Source of the DNA: Draconibacterium aestuarii
GTDB taxonomy: Bacteria; Bacteroidota; Bacteroidia; Bacteroidales; Prolixibacteraceae
Length of the DNA stretch: 64,000 bases
Assembly: GCA_026671195.1 (NCBI GenBank)
Contig: JAPOHD010000068.1
Location: 62,001 to 126,000, forward strand
Direction of reading: 5' to 3'
Made by a program: the position numbers and the translations under genes. Below the pieces are notes generated by a model. It did not search any database. It was given only the letters and a program-made list of their open reading frames with translations, and was not told where the DNA came from. Shown here one piece after another: positions 41,041 to 53,308 of this stretch. Within the stretch, counting starts at the first letter, position 1. Each line of letters starts with the position of its first letter.

Positions 41041-41543
41041 TGCTCCTCCTTCTTTTTCGCTGGATTAACTACCGATGCCAATATTTTGGAACCTTTTTCA
41101 GTGTTAAAGGAATCTAACCTGGTAAGAATCTGCAGTTTTAATTTATACACCAAAACTTCGGTTAAGGTGAATGTTTTTCCTGCTTCAATTGAATCAAGTT
41201 CTTCCCACTGCCATTTTAAAATATCCATTTCGCGTTCGAACGGATTTTTTGCCAGAATCGTTTTGGGGAGTGCTGAAATTCTCGGACTTCGTCGTTGGGT
41301 TTTTGCATGCCTTATTTCAGAAATATCTTCTTTTAAGCCGGTAAACATTGCGCTGAACTTTTTTAATTCCGCTTTTGTCGAATTCAACGACATGTTTTGA
41401 ATGTCAATCGCTTCCAGCTTTGCAAAACTTTTCCGATTTAACTGGCTTTTTGCATCGCTTGTAAACTCCTCCATCGAAATTGGCGGAGATTGCCCAAAAC
41501 TAAGCGACGGCAAACTGCACATTAAATAAACGAGGTTCGACAT
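41028..41543 (-). CDS. DUF2764 protein of the V/A-ATPase operon
   Basis: 171 residues with no membrane helix and no signal peptide. It opens NLVYLMCSLPSLSFGQSPPISMEEF and has the helical middle MDILKWQWEELDSIEAG. DUF2764 proteins occur inside V/A-ATPase operons of Bacteroidota and some other phyla. The opening LPxLxFGxxPPIS and helical build resemble the start of subunit C/d, so I suspect it takes the place of subunit C as the socket between shaft and ring. That role is inference. It is 2 bases after subunit E and overlaps subunit D by 13. Confidence 0.85.
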   Translation of the reverse strand: MSNLVYLMCSLPSLSFGQSPPISMEEFTSDAKSQLNRKSFAKLEAIDIQNMSLNSTKAELKKFSAMFTGLKEDISEIRHAKTQRRSPRISALPKTILAKNPFEREMDILKWQWEELDSIEAGKTFTLTEVLVYKLKLQILTRLDSFNTEKGSKILASVVNPAKKKEEQWQE

Positions 41544-41545
41544 AT

Positions 41546-42151
41546 TTATTCCTCCGAATTTTGAGTGATTCGTTTTACGAGGTCTTTATTTAACAGCGAA
41601 AATAATCCGTCTTCCACATCTTTTGCGCTTAAAACAAACTGTACACCCTCTTTTTCAGAAGAGCTCACTACAATTTTTGCTTCGTTTTCTTCCAGAATTT
41701 TTAATTCAACTTTATCGGCAAGGGCTTGTTTTTGCAAAAATGCTTCCATGTCTTTTACTGTATCGGCTTTAATCGATAAGGTTTTCTTCCCGTCAATCGA
41801 TTCAACAACAGCTTTTACGATTTCCTGTAAATATTGCTTTTCAGAAAACAAGGTTTCGGTTTGCTTTCCAAACACTGATTTTAAATGTTTGAGAATGGTT
41901 ATTTTAGTTGCCTCAACCATATCGCGCGATGCCTGAACAATGGCTGCCTGTGCATTTTTTTCAATCTGTGCCGCACTGCTTTCTGCGTCCTTAATTATTG
42001 TTTCGCTTTCCGCTTTGGCTTTTTTTACAATGTCGGCAGCTTGTTTTTTGGCTTCTGATATAATGCGTTGTTTCTCTTCTTCACCGGCATTAATTCCCTG
42101 TGACTTTAATTTGGAAACAATTCCCTGTAGATTCTCTTTATTTTCTTTCAT
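41546..42151 (-). CDS. ntpE: V/A-type ATPase subunit E (peripheral stalk)
   Basis: 201 residues. The first half is a charged coiled coil (GEEEKQRIISEAKKQAADIVKK, SETIIKDAESSAAQIEKNAQ), and the second half is the globular domain that grips the top of the A3B3 head. It normally pairs with subunit G/H; no separate G gene is visible here. It lies 66 bases after subunit B, the widest gap inside the operon. Confidence 0.85.
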   Translation of the reverse strand: MKENKENLQGIVSKLKSQGINAGEEEKQRIISEAKKQAADIVKKAKAESETIIKDAESSAAQIEKNAQAAIVQASRDMVEATKITILKHLKSVFGKQTETLFSEKQYLQEIVKAVVESIDGKKTLSIKADTVKDMEAFLQKQALADKVELKILEENEAKIVVSSSEKEGVQFVLSAKDVEDGLFSLLNKDLVKRITQNSEE

Positions 42152-42217
42152 TCGTTCTTTTTTTTTTGGATTGTTAATTTTTGGACTATGCTGAATTAAT
42201 ACTACTCCAGACGAAGT

Positions 42218-43528
42218 TTAATTTTTCTCCCAATACTGGTCAATCAATTTTTTACTTAGTCCTGTCTCGGTAGGATTAAAGTGTCGGCGTAAAACATCCC
42301 AGCACATATCAATCGCATCTTCCAGTTGAATTGGCTCTCCAAAAGGTTCTTCAATGTTGTTGATAAAGTCGGTTCTGTATCGAAGCAGTTTTTGAGAGAA
42401 TGGGTCGTTAGCCGCTCCAACTTCAGCAGCCTCGTAGGCCTTTTCGGCATCGGCAAGCAACGAAGCCATAGCCGTCATAATTGAACGGTGGTCGTTTCGG
42501 GTGTTGCCGTTAACCTGTTGTTTCAAACGCGAAAGCGAACGTGCCAGTTTTAATTTTCCATTTTCCAAAAAGAATTGTCCCTCGGTAATATAACCGGTGT
42601 TATCCGGAACCGGATCTTCGAGCGATTCAAGTGTTGTTGCCCCGATAATTGTAATCGAACCGGCGCCTTCTATATCGGCTGCTACCTCGTAACGTTTTGC
42701 CAATTCAGAATATAGCGAGCCCGGGTAACCTTGTAACGAAGGAATCATATCCTGGTAGTTGGCCACATTTCTTAATATGTTCGACCAGTTGGTCATGTCG
42801 GTAAGAAGTACCAATACATCTTTCCCCTGGTCTGAAAATTCGCGTGCAACACTTAACGCAACATCAGGTAACATTAATCCTTTAATTTGCGAGTCGCCAG
42901 CCAAGTGAGTAAACATTATTGTTTTATCCATATTTCCCGATTTCGAAAGCTCGTCTTTGAAATAATGATACTCATCGAATTTTAACCCGATACCGGCAAA
43001 AATAATTACATCGGCCTGTGCTCCTTTTGCAATCTGTGAAAGCAAACGGTTATATGGTTCTGTTGGTCCGGCAAAAATTGGAATTTTCTGCGATTTTACG
43101 AGTGTATTAAATACATCGATCATTGGGATACCTGTCCATAAAGGTTGTTTCGGTACCAAACGAACGGTTGGATTTAAAGTATCTAAACGTGTAGATAATT
43201 GTTTTTCGAAGATTACCTCGGGTCCTCCGTCAGATACGTTTCCAACCCCATCGAAACTTCGGCCCAGCATGTTGTACGAAAAACCGGCTGTTAACGGAAC
43301 TTCGTGCATGCGTATTTTCGTTTTTGTATTTAAGCCCTGTGTCCCGTTAAATACCTGGAAACGGGTACTGTCTTCGGTTATATTAATGGCTTTGGCAAAT
43401 GAAAGACTCTGGTTGTTTTGAGCGTTCAGAAGCTCTACCACGTGATTTAATGCAACACCCGGATTTCCTTCTACTGAAATCAATGCTTTACCAACTTCGC
43501 TAATTCTATTTATTTCTTTTCGTATCAT
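42218..43528 (-). CDS. ntpB: V/A-type ATPase subunit B (non-catalytic)
   Basis: 436 residues, close to the usual 430-460. It has the beta-barrel N-terminus, FAGPTEPYNRLLSQIA where the catalytic subunit has its P-loop, the VLLTDMTNWSNILR block and GAGSITIIGATTLE. As expected for B it lacks a functional Walker A. The start ATG overlaps the subunit A stop (ATGA). Confidence 0.95.
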   Translation of the reverse strand: MIRKEINRISEVGKALISVEGNPGVALNHVVELLNAQNNQSLSFAKAINITEDSTRFQVFNGTQGLNTKTKIRMHEVPLTAGFSYNMLGRSFDGVGNVSDGGPEVIFEKQLSTRLDTLNPTVRLVPKQPLWTGIPMIDVFNTLVKSQKIPIFAGPTEPYNRLLSQIAKGAQADVIIFAGIGLKFDEYHYFKDELSKSGNMDKTIMFTHLAGDSQIKGLMLPDVALSVAREFSDQGKDVLVLLTDMTNWSNILRNVANYQDMIPSLQGYPGSLYSELAKRYEVAADIEGAGSITIIGATTLESLEDPVPDNTGYITEGQFFLENGKLKLARSLSRLKQQVNGNTRNDHRSIMTAMASLLADAEKAYEAAEVGAANDPFSQKLLRYRTDFINNIEEPFGEPIQLEDAIDMCWDVLRRHFNPTETGLSKKLIDQYWEKN

Positions 43529-45300
43529 AGTGCATATTCTTCTTGTAAAACAAATTCTTCAATTTTCGCAGGCAGAGCAGCCAGCTGCTCTTCGTTTTTG
43601 GCAGTACTGTTCCAGTCTTTCCACCACTGACGAAGCTCATCGAATTTAGTTTTAATCATTTCTTTTAGTTGTTCATCATCCTTGCCTTCTGCATTAAAAT
43701 TAATTGGAGTGTCGATAAGATTCTGAACCGCTGTATTGATTATTTTTAGGCGCTCGGGACGTGTACAGGCATCCAGATCGTGAAATGCATTTTGTTGCAA
43801 CACACAGAAATCGATGGTTAATCCTTTTTGAAATACCACGTATTTATCTGTTGGTACTTTTTTAAGTCCAATTGTACTGATTGTTTGATCGATAGCATTT
43901 GATTCGTGGAGTGTTTGTAACATTTTTTCACGGTCGGCATACGAAATAAAGCTGTCATAAACCGATGTAGTGTAGGATAATGGGTCGATGGCCGGGTATT
44001 TTTTTGCATCGGCACGGTCTTGGGACAACCCCCAGAAACCACCTGTTGAATCCATTGTGGCTTGTGTTACCGGTTCTTGGAAATTACCACCCGCTGGCGA
44101 AACAGTTCCAATAAATGTTAACGAACCACCTGACCCTGAATCGGCCCCGGCACGCTGATACATCCCTTTAATCTGATCCGGAATATCCATTGGGAAAGCC
44201 TCCGGTCCCGGAATATCTCCCTGGCGTCCACTGCGCTCGCGAAGTGCTTGTGCCCAGCGCGAAGTCGAATCTGCCAGAAGAATAACATTGAATCCCAGGT
44301 AGCGATAATATTCACCAACTGTTAAAGCAATAAATACACTGGCCTCTCGTGCAGCAACGGGCATCGAACTGGTATTCCCAAAAATACACATTCGGTTCAT
44401 TAACGATTCTCCTGTTGAAGGATCATCCAGTTCTGCAAAATCTTTAAATACCTCAACTGCTTCACCGGCACGTTCGCCGCAGGCTGCCATTATAATAATA
44501 TCGGCAAGCGCATATTTACATAAGGCGTGCTGCAGAACGGTTTTTCCGGCACCAAAAGGACCCGGATTACCAACAGTACCCCCATAACTAACCGGAGCAA
44601 GTAAATCGATTACCCGAACACCTGTCGAAATGGTTTTCTTTGGTATCGCACGTTCTTTAAAAGGAATAGGCGTTTTTACCGCCTGACGAAAAACAAGTTT
44701 TAAATCATGACTCTTTTGGTGTTCGTCGATTACCGTAGCAACAATCTGGGTAATATTTACCGAACTTTTTTCGATTATTTGTTTTACCTGGCATTTGCCA
44801 AAGTTAAAGGGTACCAATATTTTGTGCTCAAATCTTCCTTCCGGAACTGAACCTATTGCATCTCCTCCCACAACTTTATCGCCTGGTTTTACAAAGGGAG
44901 TAAAATCCCAAAGCTGTTCTTCATCAAGAGCCGGGGCTTTCATCCCCGGTTTCAAATAAGGATCTTGCTTTCCGAGGGGGTAGAGGGCATTTTGTAAACC
45001 ATCCCATATACTTGTTAAAAGTCCTGGGCCTAAAAGCACTGAAAGGGGTGTTCCTGAAAACTCGACGGCATCACCGATTTGTGCACCGGTTAAATCCTCA
45101 AACACTTGCATTTCAACAATACCTGCATCTGCATTTTTAGGATCTGCCGATATTTGCAGTACTTCTGCCTGAAGCAATTTTCCATCAACCGCAATCTCAG
45201 CTGTTTCTCCCATAATAACATCGTCGTAAAAGCGTGCCTTAACGAGCGAATCTTGTATGGAAATTAGTTTTCCTATTCGTTTTGTTTTCGTATCGTTCAT
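43525..45300 (-). CDS. ntpA: V/A-type ATPase subunit A (catalytic)
   Basis: 591 residues, full length. The non-homologous insertion specific to A subunits is present (about 110-200, FTPFVKPGDKVVGGDAIGSV), and the P-loop GPFGAGKT is at about 243-250 followed by CGERAGEAVEV. Later blocks ADSTSRWAQALRERSGRQGDIPG and SLTFIGTVSPAGG are standard. It hydrolyses or makes ATP in the A3B3 head. It is the first gene of the operon; in the Bacteroidota gene orders I know, E and DUF2764 come before A. Its promoter must lie in 45301-45700. Confidence 0.97.
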   Translation of the reverse strand: MNDTKTKRIGKLISIQDSLVKARFYDDVIMGETAEIAVDGKLLQAEVLQISADPKNADAGIVEMQVFEDLTGAQIGDAVEFSGTPLSVLLGPGLLTSIWDGLQNALYPLGKQDPYLKPGMKAPALDEEQLWDFTPFVKPGDKVVGGDAIGSVPEGRFEHKILVPFNFGKCQVKQIIEKSSVNITQIVATVIDEHQKSHDLKLVFRQAVKTPIPFKERAIPKKTISTGVRVIDLLAPVSYGGTVGNPGPFGAGKTVLQHALCKYALADIIIMAACGERAGEAVEVFKDFAELDDPSTGESLMNRMCIFGNTSSMPVAAREASVFIALTVGEYYRYLGFNVILLADSTSRWAQALRERSGRQGDIPGPEAFPMDIPDQIKGMYQRAGADSGSGGSLTFIGTVSPAGGNFQEPVTQATMDSTGGFWGLSQDRADAKKYPAIDPLSYTTSVYDSFISYADREKMLQTLHESNAIDQTISTIGLKKVPTDKYVVFQKGLTIDFCVLQQNAFHDLDACTRPERLKIINTAVQNLIDTPINFNAEGKDDEQLKEMIKTKFDELRQWWKDWNSTAKNEEQLAALPAKIEEFVLQEEYAL

Positions 45301-45811
45301 ATTTAAGTACTTTTTTTAATGATTTGCAATAAATTCAAATTTTTGTCAGAAGATACAAATAGCAGTTTATCTTTAACATTTATTATAAATCTTCGTTATT
45401 TATATTCTAAATTATAACCTTTTTTTAACAAATAATTTGTCAATCAGTTCATTACGATTTTTTCTGTACCATAGTTCAAGCTTTCTTTAATCTTTGCTAT
45501 TCCGATAAATATAGAATGTTCGTAATGGCCTGGTAATTTGGTGCTTGTGTTAATGTAATCTGATTAATAAAATAGCTGATTATTGCTGTAATCGAATTAT
45601 TTAAAATAGTTGGTGCACAAATTATTTGAGCTGGATAGTTTACCGCAATTTTTATACCATTACGAGAAAAATGAAACTGTTTATGGAATGAGCATTTTGA
45701 AAACTCTTTAAAAAAAAGTGGCATCCTGGTTAAGGATGCCACTTTTTTTATTCTTTCATTTCCTTTCGTGGCAGGAAAATGTATGTTTAATCCAGTATGA
45801 TTTTAATGCAG
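45301..45811. other. Intergenic region upstream of the V/A-ATPase operon
   Basis: 511 bases, strongly AT-rich. It should hold the promoter of the ATPase operon, although I found no TAnnTTTG box with a matching -33 element. An open frame at 45497-45742 runs through the terminator stem and is rejected. The only firm feature is the terminator at 45711-45749. Confidence 0.5.
45711..45749 (-). terminator. Strong terminator downstream of the GH20 gene
   Basis: GTGGCATCC (45718-45726) pairs with GGATGCCAC (45734-45742) around a seven-base loop, flanked by seven A and seven T. It is symmetrical, but its position 60 bases after the GH20 stop on the minus strand gives its role. Confidence 0.9.
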
Positions 45812-48121
45812 TTATTCAATTGCAATTTCGTCAACAAATAACCATGCAGGTTTTCCTTCGCCGGCATGACCTTTTGGACAAAGACCAAAGTTCTTAATAG
45901 TTACTTTTACATACTGCGCTTTTGCTTTCTTTTTTACTGCAAGGTCCTGAATTTGACGTTCACCATTATTCGGGCTCACATTGTTTTTTACTGATCCGAT
46001 CCTTTTAAATGTTTTTCCATCGGTTGAAACCTCAACAAGCATTTCGCTGGGATAAAATATCCAGCCTCCAACATTTTGCAGCACGCCAACTTTTATCGAT
46101 GAAAACGATTTTGTTTCGCCCAAATCAACTGTAGCAACCAGATCGTCGCCGTTAAATCCTTTCCAGTTTCCGTCGCCATGGTCTTTCGATCCTTTAATTC
46201 CATCAACCAATGCGAATTCTCCGGTTGATTCGTAGCTTTTACTGTTGGGATATTCCATTTCAACGGGGCAGGCAATGGCTTTATGAATGAAGAAATCGGT
46301 GGTTAACGCTTTCGACATTTTTTCCCCTCCATCAACTACAACAGCTTTTACGCTGGTAGTTTTATTTATTTCGAATGGAATGGTGTACAGCGTTGAGTTT
46401 GTTCCTGGTTCAGTCCCGTTGGTGGTATACCGAATTTCGGGCTGCCATGCTTCGGTTGACAGTGAAACACGTATTGATTTGTTTTTGGCATTTAGCTCTG
46501 GTTTTGCTGCAACCTGAAATGCACTTGTTGCATAGTTGATTCCCAGGTTTTCGAAACGTTGGTATTGAGCTTGCATTCGTTTCGAGAAATTTCCCCAGTC
46601 TTTTGCTTCTTTTGGCGACCATAATACTTCAGACAAAGCAGTCATCCTTGGCATAATCATGTATTCCACATGTTCCCCATCGGGCATGTGTTCTGTCCAT
46701 ATATTTGCCTGGGCTCCGATAATATGTTTGGCTTCTTCAGCCGAAAGTTCTTCAGGCACCGGTTCGTAACTATATACCTTTTTTAGTGTAATACTTCCTC
46801 CAAAAGCAGTTGGCTCCAGCGTTGGATTACCCTGGTAGTAATCGAAATAGCAGTGCGAAGTTGGCGACATTACAACATTGTGACCAAGTTTAGCAGCATC
46901 GATACCCGGTTTAGAGCCGCGCCACGACATAATTGTAGCTGAGGGATTAAGTCCTCCTTCAAGAATCTCGTCCCAGCCAATTAAATGGCGTCCTTTTTTA
47001 TTAAGGAATTTCTCAATACGTTTTATAAAATAAGCTTGTAATTCGTGTTCATCTTTCAAATTTTCTTTTTTCATACGGTTCTGGCAAAGCCCGCATTCTT
47101 CCCATTCTGTTTTTGTGGCTTCATCGCCACCAATATGTATGTATGTTGATGGAAAGAGTTCCATTACCTCGCTTAATACGTCTTCCAGAAAATTGAAAGT
47201 TTCGTCTTTCCCGGCGCAGAAAATATGAGTAATTGGCCAAATTCCGCCTGATGGAACGGGTATATATTCACCGGTGCATGAGTATTCGGGATAAGCAGCC
47301 AATGCCGACATAACATGCGCTGGCATTTCAATTTCAGGAATTACGGTAACATGTTTCTTTTGCGCGTAGGCTACAATAGCTTTTACCTCGTCCTGCGTGT
47401 AAAAACCTCCGTATTGTGGTTCACTTGCTTTTACCGGAGCTTTTCTCGAATCCCAGGCCAGATCCTCGCGATCGGCACGAAATGCTCCGACCTCAGTAAG
47501 CTTTGGATATTTTTTAATTTCGATACGCCACCCCTGGTCATCAACCAAATGCCAGTGAAACACATTCATTTTGTGCATGGCAATGTAATCGATGTATTTA
47601 TATATGAATTCGGTTGGCATAAAATGACGCGATACATCGAGATGTAAACCACGCCAGCCAAACCTTGGATAATCGGTAATTTCCAAACAATGCAAAGTGC
47701 TTTCGTCTTCGGCTGTTAATAATTGCCAAAGCGTTTGAATACCATAAAACAAACCTGCCGTTGTGTTGGCATTCAGAAATACCCTGTCGCTTTCAATATT
47801 TAATTTGTAACCTTCAGTTCCTATTTCGGCATCAAAAGGATTGTTAATCTGTACCAAAATATTTCCTTTTATTTCACTTGAACTGTTTGCTTGCGAAAGA
47901 GACAAACCACTTCCTTCACTCAGGATTTCAATTGCAAGTTCAGCAAAATCTTTTTCTGCTTCATTGGTAGCCTGAAATAAGAGTTGGGTCTGGCTGTTGA
48001 AATTGAATGTTCCTTCCTTTTTTGTACTCTTCACAGGTTGCGGAATAATATTTGTTTCCTGTGCAAAACCTACTGTGCCAAGCAACGACAATAGGAGTAC
48101 TAATAATTGTTTCTTAATCAT
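45812..48121 (-). CDS. GH20 beta-N-acetylhexosaminidase
   Basis: 769 residues from the ATG at 48121 (MIKKQLLVLLLSLL); a longer frame adds 16 residues before the signal peptide. Signal cleavage is near VGFAQE. The order is GH20b N-terminal domain (NIIPQPVKSTKKEG), GH20 barrel with WRGLHLDVSRHFMP, FHWHLVDDQGWRIEIK and the catalytic pair Asp333-Glu334 in GGDEAT, then a chitobiase-C-like domain (IRYTTNGTEPG) and a C-terminal F5/8C-like domain (STDGKTFKRIGSV). It removes terminal beta-GlcNAc or GalNAc by substrate-assisted catalysis. It follows the GH2 gene by 75 bases, probably in one transcript. Confidence 0.94.
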   Translation of the reverse strand: MIKKQLLVLLLSLLGTVGFAQETNIIPQPVKSTKKEGTFNFNSQTQLLFQATNEAEKDFAELAIEILSEGSGLSLSQANSSSEIKGNILVQINNPFDAEIGTEGYKLNIESDRVFLNANTTAGLFYGIQTLWQLLTAEDESTLHCLEITDYPRFGWRGLHLDVSRHFMPTEFIYKYIDYIAMHKMNVFHWHLVDDQGWRIEIKKYPKLTEVGAFRADREDLAWDSRKAPVKASEPQYGGFYTQDEVKAIVAYAQKKHVTVIPEIEMPAHVMSALAAYPEYSCTGEYIPVPSGGIWPITHIFCAGKDETFNFLEDVLSEVMELFPSTYIHIGGDEATKTEWEECGLCQNRMKKENLKDEHELQAYFIKRIEKFLNKKGRHLIGWDEILEGGLNPSATIMSWRGSKPGIDAAKLGHNVVMSPTSHCYFDYYQGNPTLEPTAFGGSITLKKVYSYEPVPEELSAEEAKHIIGAQANIWTEHMPDGEHVEYMIMPRMTALSEVLWSPKEAKDWGNFSKRMQAQYQRFENLGINYATSAFQVAAKPELNAKNKSIRVSLSTEAWQPEIRYTTNGTEPGTNSTLYTIPFEINKTTSVKAVVVDGGEKMSKALTTDFFIHKAIACPVEMEYPNSKSYESTGEFALVDGIKGSKDHGDGNWKGFNGDDLVATVDLGETKSFSSIKVGVLQNVGGWIFYPSEMLVEVSTDGKTFKRIGSVKNNVSPNNGERQIQDLAVKKKAKAQYVKVTIKNFGLCPKGHAGEGKPAWLFVDEIAIE

Positions 48122-48196
48122 CTGTTTCTGTTGAATTGTTATTTCTGTTGTTGCAATTGAAAGAGTCACTCGAGACTATATTTTCAATATTTAATA

Positions 48197-51367
<3,171 letters not shown>

Positions 51368-51412
51368 TTATAAAAATATTTAAAAGTATTTCATTTAGAT
51401 AATATAATTTTA

Positions 51413-51420
51413 CAAAGATA
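51413..51420 (-). promoter_or_regulatory. -7 promoter box for the GH2-GH20 operon
   Basis: Minus-strand TATCTTTG matches the Bacteroidota TAnnTTTG box exactly, about 50 bases before the GH2 start. No good TTTG -33 element lies at the usual 19-21 base spacing, so this is tentative. Confidence 0.4.
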
Positions 51421-51886
51421 AAATTTCTCAGTTACGAACTTCGCTTACAAATTAGAATTCGTTAGGATTGCAACTAATTTGGCCGGCACGTGATCAGATG
51501 AAAATTGATTTTGCTTTAGCCTTTTCACAGCTGTTTTTAGACTTTTACTTTAAAGACTACTAGCCAGAAGAGTGAGGATGTTGTGATTCATCAACCGGGG
51601 AAATGCACAGAATCAACAGATAATAATTCAAAAAATTATCAAAAAGCTGCTGGTTTTGGTAAAGGATATTTGATTTCGACAGGGAGCGATTAGTATTTCA
51701 GAAGACCTGAAAACAATGATGCTTTGCTCCCGGATACTGTTTGTGTTAAATCAACTTTAATTTAGATTGAGGGTCAAGAATTGTTAAAAACAGGATAATA
51801 TTTGATGAACCAAATGATTAGCTGCAGGCAGTTATTCGAATTTCTGCTATATAAGTATTGACATTGATACAGAACAGGTCTTTTTA

Positions 51887-51918
51887 TTTGTGAGATTTAA
51901 AATATATATCTACTTTCG
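51887..51918 (+). promoter_or_regulatory. Promoter of the hexuronate gene group
   Basis: TTTG (51887-51890), a 20-base spacer, then TACTTTCG (51911-51918), one mismatch from TAnnTTTG. Spacing fits the Bacteroidota sigma-ABfr type. The start codon of uxaE is 58 bases further on. Confidence 0.55.
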
Positions 51919-51930
51919 TGCACGTACACG
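51917..51930. promoter_or_regulatory. Near-palindrome over the predicted uxaE transcription start
   Basis: CGTGCACGTACACG is a 14-base inverted repeat centred on CG with one mismatched pair. It begins at the end of the -7 box, where a bound repressor would block transcription. LacI-type operators have this CG-centred form. Confidence 0.4.
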
Positions 51931-51975
51931 GAAATTCAGATTTCTACATTAATTAATCAATTGAAACAATCAAAA

Positions 51976-53223
51976 ATGGATTTAGAAAAATACAGTTTTG
52001 GGGTAGGAGACCGATTTAATCATGAAGGTCAGGCACAACTAAAAGCATTGATAAAAGCGAATAAAAAAGGAATTAGAGTTGCACCGGTTTGGAACAAATC
52101 GAATCGGGAGCATCAAATCGTGCATTCTGAGCCTGCAGGAACAAGAATTGAAGCAGATAATGCTGTAAAAGCGCTGGACTATAGCGGTGGCTATTCTGTG
52201 GATGCCGATCATATTAATCTTAGCAATGTTGATCGTTTTCTTGAACATTGTGATTTCTTTACTTTGGATGTGGCAACGTATATTGGTAATCCATCGGAAG
52301 AAGAGGATGTTGAGGCCTTTAAAAAATCATGTCTGTCATTGGGTGATACTGTAAACATACCTGGTATTGCCGATCCGATTCTGATTTCTGATAAACTCTT
52401 AAACGAAGTTGCAGGAAAATATTTGGCGGCAGTAAAAGAAGCTGCAAAAATTTACCATCACATTGAAGCAGCAAAAGGGAAAGGTAATTTTGTTACCGAA
52501 GTTTCGATGGATGAAGTGGATGCGCCGCAAACTCCGGTTGACATGTTTTTTATTTTAAAAATGATTGCCAACGAAAATATTCCGGCACAAACCATAGCGC
52601 CAAAATTTACAGGTCGTTTTAACAAAGGAGTCGATTATGTGGGCGATGTGGAGCAGTTTGCAAAAGAGTTTGAGCAGGATGTTTTGGTAATTGATTATAC
52701 GGTGAAAGAATTTGGACTTCCGAAAGATCTCAAGCTTAGTGTTCATTCAGGATCGGATAAATTTACCATTTACCCGATAATGGCCCGGATAATTAAGAAA
52801 TACGACAAAGGAATTCATGTTAAAACAGCTGGTACAACCTGGTTGGAAGAAGTAATTGGTCTTGCTATTTCAGGCGATGAAGGTTTGGTGGTTGCCAAAG
52901 AAATATACACCAAAGCATTAGCCAGAAAAGAAGAACTGTGTGGACCTTATGCCGATGTTATTGATATCGACGATGCACAGTTACCTTCTGCTGATGATGT
53001 TGCTGAATGGACGGGCGAAAAATTTGGAAATACACTGCGTCATAATCCCGGGCACCCTGATTACAATATGAATTTCCGCCAGTTGATTCATGTAGGCTAC
53101 AAAGTAGCTTCAGAAATGGGCGACACTTACACAAATTTGCTGAAAAAATATGCTGATGTTGTTGGTGGCTGCGTGGAAGAGAACATTTACGAGCGTCATT
53201 TAAAAAGATTGTTTGATTTATAA
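51976..53223 (+). CDS. uxaE: Tagaturonate epimerase (UxaE family)
   Basis: 415 residues from the ATG at 51976 (MDLEKYSFGVGDRF); a TTG 15 bases upstream is less likely. Recognised from the family pattern: FGVGDRFNHEGQAQL at the start, GGYSVDADHINL, then KLSVHSGSDKFTIYP and HVKTAGTTWLEE, a barrel enzyme with His/Asp metal-ligand candidates. UxaE interconverts D-tagaturonate and D-fructuronate, which lets galacturonate join the glucuronate route without the altronate branch. It is the first gene of the plus-strand hexuronate group and is followed by uxaC, whose product makes both of its substrates. Confidence 0.88.
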   Translation: MDLEKYSFGVGDRFNHEGQAQLKALIKANKKGIRVAPVWNKSNREHQIVHSEPAGTRIEADNAVKALDYSGGYSVDADHINLSNVDRFLEHCDFFTLDVATYIGNPSEEEDVEAFKKSCLSLGDTVNIPGIADPILISDKLLNEVAGKYLAAVKEAAKIYHHIEAAKGKGNFVTEVSMDEVDAPQTPVDMFFILKMIANENIPAQTIAPKFTGRFNKGVDYVGDVEQFAKEFEQDVLVIDYTVKEFGLPKDLKLSVHSGSDKFTIYPIMARIIKKYDKGIHVKTAGTTWLEEVIGLAISGDEGLVVAKEIYTKALARKEELCGPYADVIDIDDAQLPSADDVAEWTGEKFGNTLRHNPGHPDYNMNFRQLIHVGYKVASEMGDTYTNLLKKYADVVGGCVEENIYERHLKRLFDL

Positions 53224-53308
53224 CCATTAATATTAAAGAAGGAAGTATTGGGCGAGAGTGCTTTTTCTTCAGCTCTCCAACTTCGGTCTTCTGATTTATA
53301 CTTCAATT

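Noticed and set aside
45497-45742. Open frame of 81 codons on the minus strand
   Set aside because: Its first codons run through a strong terminator stem, composition is that of AT-rich intergenic sequence and no family is recognisable.
51540-51693. Stop-free stretch of about 50 codons ending in TAG, protein-like in wording
   Set aside because: No start codon, no recognisable family, and such a length arises by chance; it could be a relic but cannot be supported.
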